Notes under the pieces: model-generated
What the model saw: only the letters and a program-made list of their open reading frames with translations
What the model was told of the DNA's origin: nothing
Database searches by the model: none
From: Saccharopolyspora endophytica
GTDB taxonomy: Bacteria > Actinomycetota > Actinomycetes > Mycobacteriales > Pseudonocardiaceae
Assembly (NCBI RefSeq): GCF_018070075.1
Contig: NZ_JAGPXE010000006.1
Location: 1 to 64,000 of the forward strand
Direction: 5' to 3'
DNA: 64,000 nt
Shown here: in pieces, positions 62,678 through 64,000 of the stretch
Layout: each line of letters opens with the position of its first letter
How positions within the stretch are numbered: the first letter of the stretch is position 1
Position numbers and translations under genes: made by a program

Positions 62678-63685
62678 ATGTACGAGAAGGACGGCGAGAG
62701 ATATTTCGTGGTCGACGGGCACGTCCACATCTGGGACGCCCGCGAGTCGAACCGCAAGAACATCCACGGCAAGCAGTTCATCGACTGCTTCTACGACTAC
62801 CACCGCAACCTCAGCCCCGAGGAGCACGTGTGGGACTACGACACCTACACCTACTACGGCTCCGAGCGGTTCATGAAGGACGTCTTCGACGACGGCCACG
62901 TGGATCACGCCATCTTCCAGGCGACCTTGCTCAACGACTTCTACGAGACGGGCTTCGGTCAGACGGAGGAGGCGTTCGGTCTCACCCAGCGGCATCCGGA
63001 CAAGCTGACCTACAACCACGCCTACGATCCCCGAAACGGTGAGGCCGGCCTGGAGCAGCTGCGCCGGGACGCCGAGCGGATGAACCTCCAGGGAGTCAAG
63101 CTCTACACCGCCGAGTGGAACGGCGACTCGCGCGGGTACCGGCTCGACGACCGGTGGTCGCGTCGCTACCTCGAAGAATGCCTCGAACTCGGCATCAAGA
63201 ACATCCACGTCCACAAGGGACCCACGATCCGGCCGCTGGACCGGGACGCCTTCGACGTCGCCGACGTCGACAAGGTCGCCACCGACTACACCGACCTCAA
63301 CTTCGTCGTCGAGCACGTCGGGCTGCCGCGGCTGGAGGACTTCTGCTGGATCGCCACGCAGGAGCCCAACGTCTACGGCGGGCTCGCGGTCGCGATGCCG
63401 TTCATCCACTCCCGTCCCCGGTACTTCGCGCAGATCATCGGCGAGCTCCTCTACTGGATCGGCGAGGACCGGATCCTCTTCGGCAGCGACTACGCCCTGT
63501 GGACACCGGGGTGGCTGGTGGAGAAGTTCGTCGACTTCCAGATCCCGGCGGACCTGACGGAGTACGCGCCGATCACGGCGGAGCAGAAGAGGAAGGTCCT
63601 CGGGCTCAACGCCGCCGCTCTGTACGACATCGACGTTCCCGGCGAGCTCCAGATCGCCGCGGTGGCGGGGGCGGAGGCGCGATGA
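62678..63685 (+). CDS. Amidohydrolase-superfamily protein of the prm operon
   Basis: 335 residues, metal-dependent TIM-barrel hydrolase (amidohydrolase 2 type): VDGHVHIWDAR metal site at the N-terminus, KNIHVHKGPT, VVEHVGLPR, and FGSDYALWTPGW with the conserved Asp. The metal-binding pattern looks intact. It occurs next to prmD in other propane-oxidiser clusters (from memory) and has been linked to hydroxylase maturation; its reaction is unknown. The stop overlaps the next start (ATGA). Confidence 0.88.
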   Translation: MYEKDGERYFVVDGHVHIWDARESNRKNIHGKQFIDCFYDYHRNLSPEEHVWDYDTYTYYGSERFMKDVFDDGHVDHAIFQATLLNDFYETGFGQTEEAFGLTQRHPDKLTYNHAYDPRNGEAGLEQLRRDAERMNLQGVKLYTAEWNGDSRGYRLDDRWSRRYLEECLELGIKNIHVHKGPTIRPLDRDAFDVADVDKVATDYTDLNFVVEHVGLPRLEDFCWIATQEPNVYGGLAVAMPFIHSRPRYFAQIIGELLYWIGEDRILFGSDYALWTPGWLVEKFVDFQIPADLTEYAPITAEQKRKVLGLNAAALYDIDVPGELQIAAVAGAEAR

Positions 63686-64000
63686 CCACCACCCTCCGCT
63701 CCGTGGAGACCGACGTCCTGGCGGCATTGGCGACGGTGACCGACCCCGAGCTGGACGAGCCCGTGACGGAGCTGGGGTTCGTGCGCTCGGTGGTCGTCGA
63801 CGACGAAGGGGTCGAGGTGCACCTGCGCCTGCCGACCTCGTTCTGCGCCCCCAACTTCGCCTACCTGATGGTGGCCGACGCCCACGACGCGCTCGCCGAA
63901 GTGCCCGGGGTGGGACGTGTTCGGGTGCTGCTGGACGACCACCACGACTCCGCGAAGATCAACAACGGTATCGCCGCCGGACTCGGGTACGCCGGAACCT
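63682..64000 (+). CDS. MIP18/DUF59 metal-sulfur assembly-type protein, partial
   Basis: Begins with ATG 63682 overlapping the amidohydrolase stop and stays open to the window edge (106 codons seen). The DUF59 pattern is clear: LAALATVTDPELDEPVTELGFVRSV, then LRLPTSFCAPNFAYLMVAD with the family Cys. Members of this family act in iron-sulfur or di-iron centre assembly; here the likely client is the PrmA di-iron site (inference). In related clusters a GroEL-like gene and an alcohol dehydrogenase follow. Confidence 0.85.
   Translation, partial: MTTTLRSVETDVLAALATVTDPELDEPVTELGFVRSVVVDDEGVEVHLRLPTSFCAPNFAYLMVADAHDALAEVPGVGRVRVLLDDHHDSAKINNGIAAGLGYAGT

Overview
The window is high-GC (roughly 70%), densely packed DNA with abundant GTG/TTG starts, stop-start overlaps and Saccharopolyspora/Amycolatopsis-type gene content (snapalysin, Pls-type synthetase, LGFP repeats, propane monooxygenase). 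It is most likely chromosome of a Pseudonocardiales actinomycete; genus is an inference. I see no tRNA, rRNA, CRISPR array, insertion sequence or phage gene.

Layout. (1) 1-2.4 kb: end of an acyl-CoA ligase, a thioesterase and a luciferase-like monooxygenase. (2) 2.45-17.6 kb: a C1 (ribulose monophosphate, RuMP) island. A leftward operon carries hexulose-6-phosphate synthase, an unknown 88-residue protein and transketolase. The divergent operon carries 6-phospho-3-hexuloisomerase, class II fructose bisphosphatase (GlpX) and phosphofructokinase. Then come a GAF-LytTR regulator with KatG, a copper-site-less cupredoxin with a PQQ alcohol dehydrogenase, a short LytTR regulator and class I fructose-bisphosphate aldolase. 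(3) 17.8-22.1 kb: ferulate/coumarate side-chain cleavage (vdh-ech-fcs-marR). (4) 22.1-31.1 kb: secreted sugar dehydrogenase with LGFP repeats, a Pls/PosA-type peptide synthetase coupled to an M1 peptidase, and a snapalysin. (5) 31.2-47.8 kb: transport and catabolism (M20 amidohydrolase + MHS symporter, quinone reductase, acetate carrier, acyl-CoA synthetase, CitMHS with its two-component system, aquaglyceroporin, TetR pair, lactate permease). (6) 47.8-56.2 kb: beta-glucuronide/glucuronate catabolism. (7) 56.3-64 kb: propane monooxygenase prmABCD with its regulator, an amidohydrolase and the start of a MIP18-type protein; the operon runs off the window.

How it works together. The C1 island holds fixation (Hps, Phi), cleavage (Pfk, Fba) and part of the rearrangement (Tkt, GlpX). 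The PQQ dehydrogenase is a candidate formaldehyde producer. It carries the extra Asp typical of lanthanide enzymes but has no visible export signal.

The most novel signal is a shared promoter architecture in front of hps, phi and fba. Direct repeats related to CCGTTCGTTCC recur every 21 bp, and the last one lies exactly 15 bp before a GTTGACCGGG -35 element. The same -35 element, without clear repeats, precedes the cupredoxin/PQQ pair, and a one-base variant precedes the LytTR gene. Two LytTR-type regulators are encoded in the island, and LytTR proteins are known to bind 9-bp direct repeats spaced two helical turns apart, so I infer a LytTR-controlled C1 regulon.
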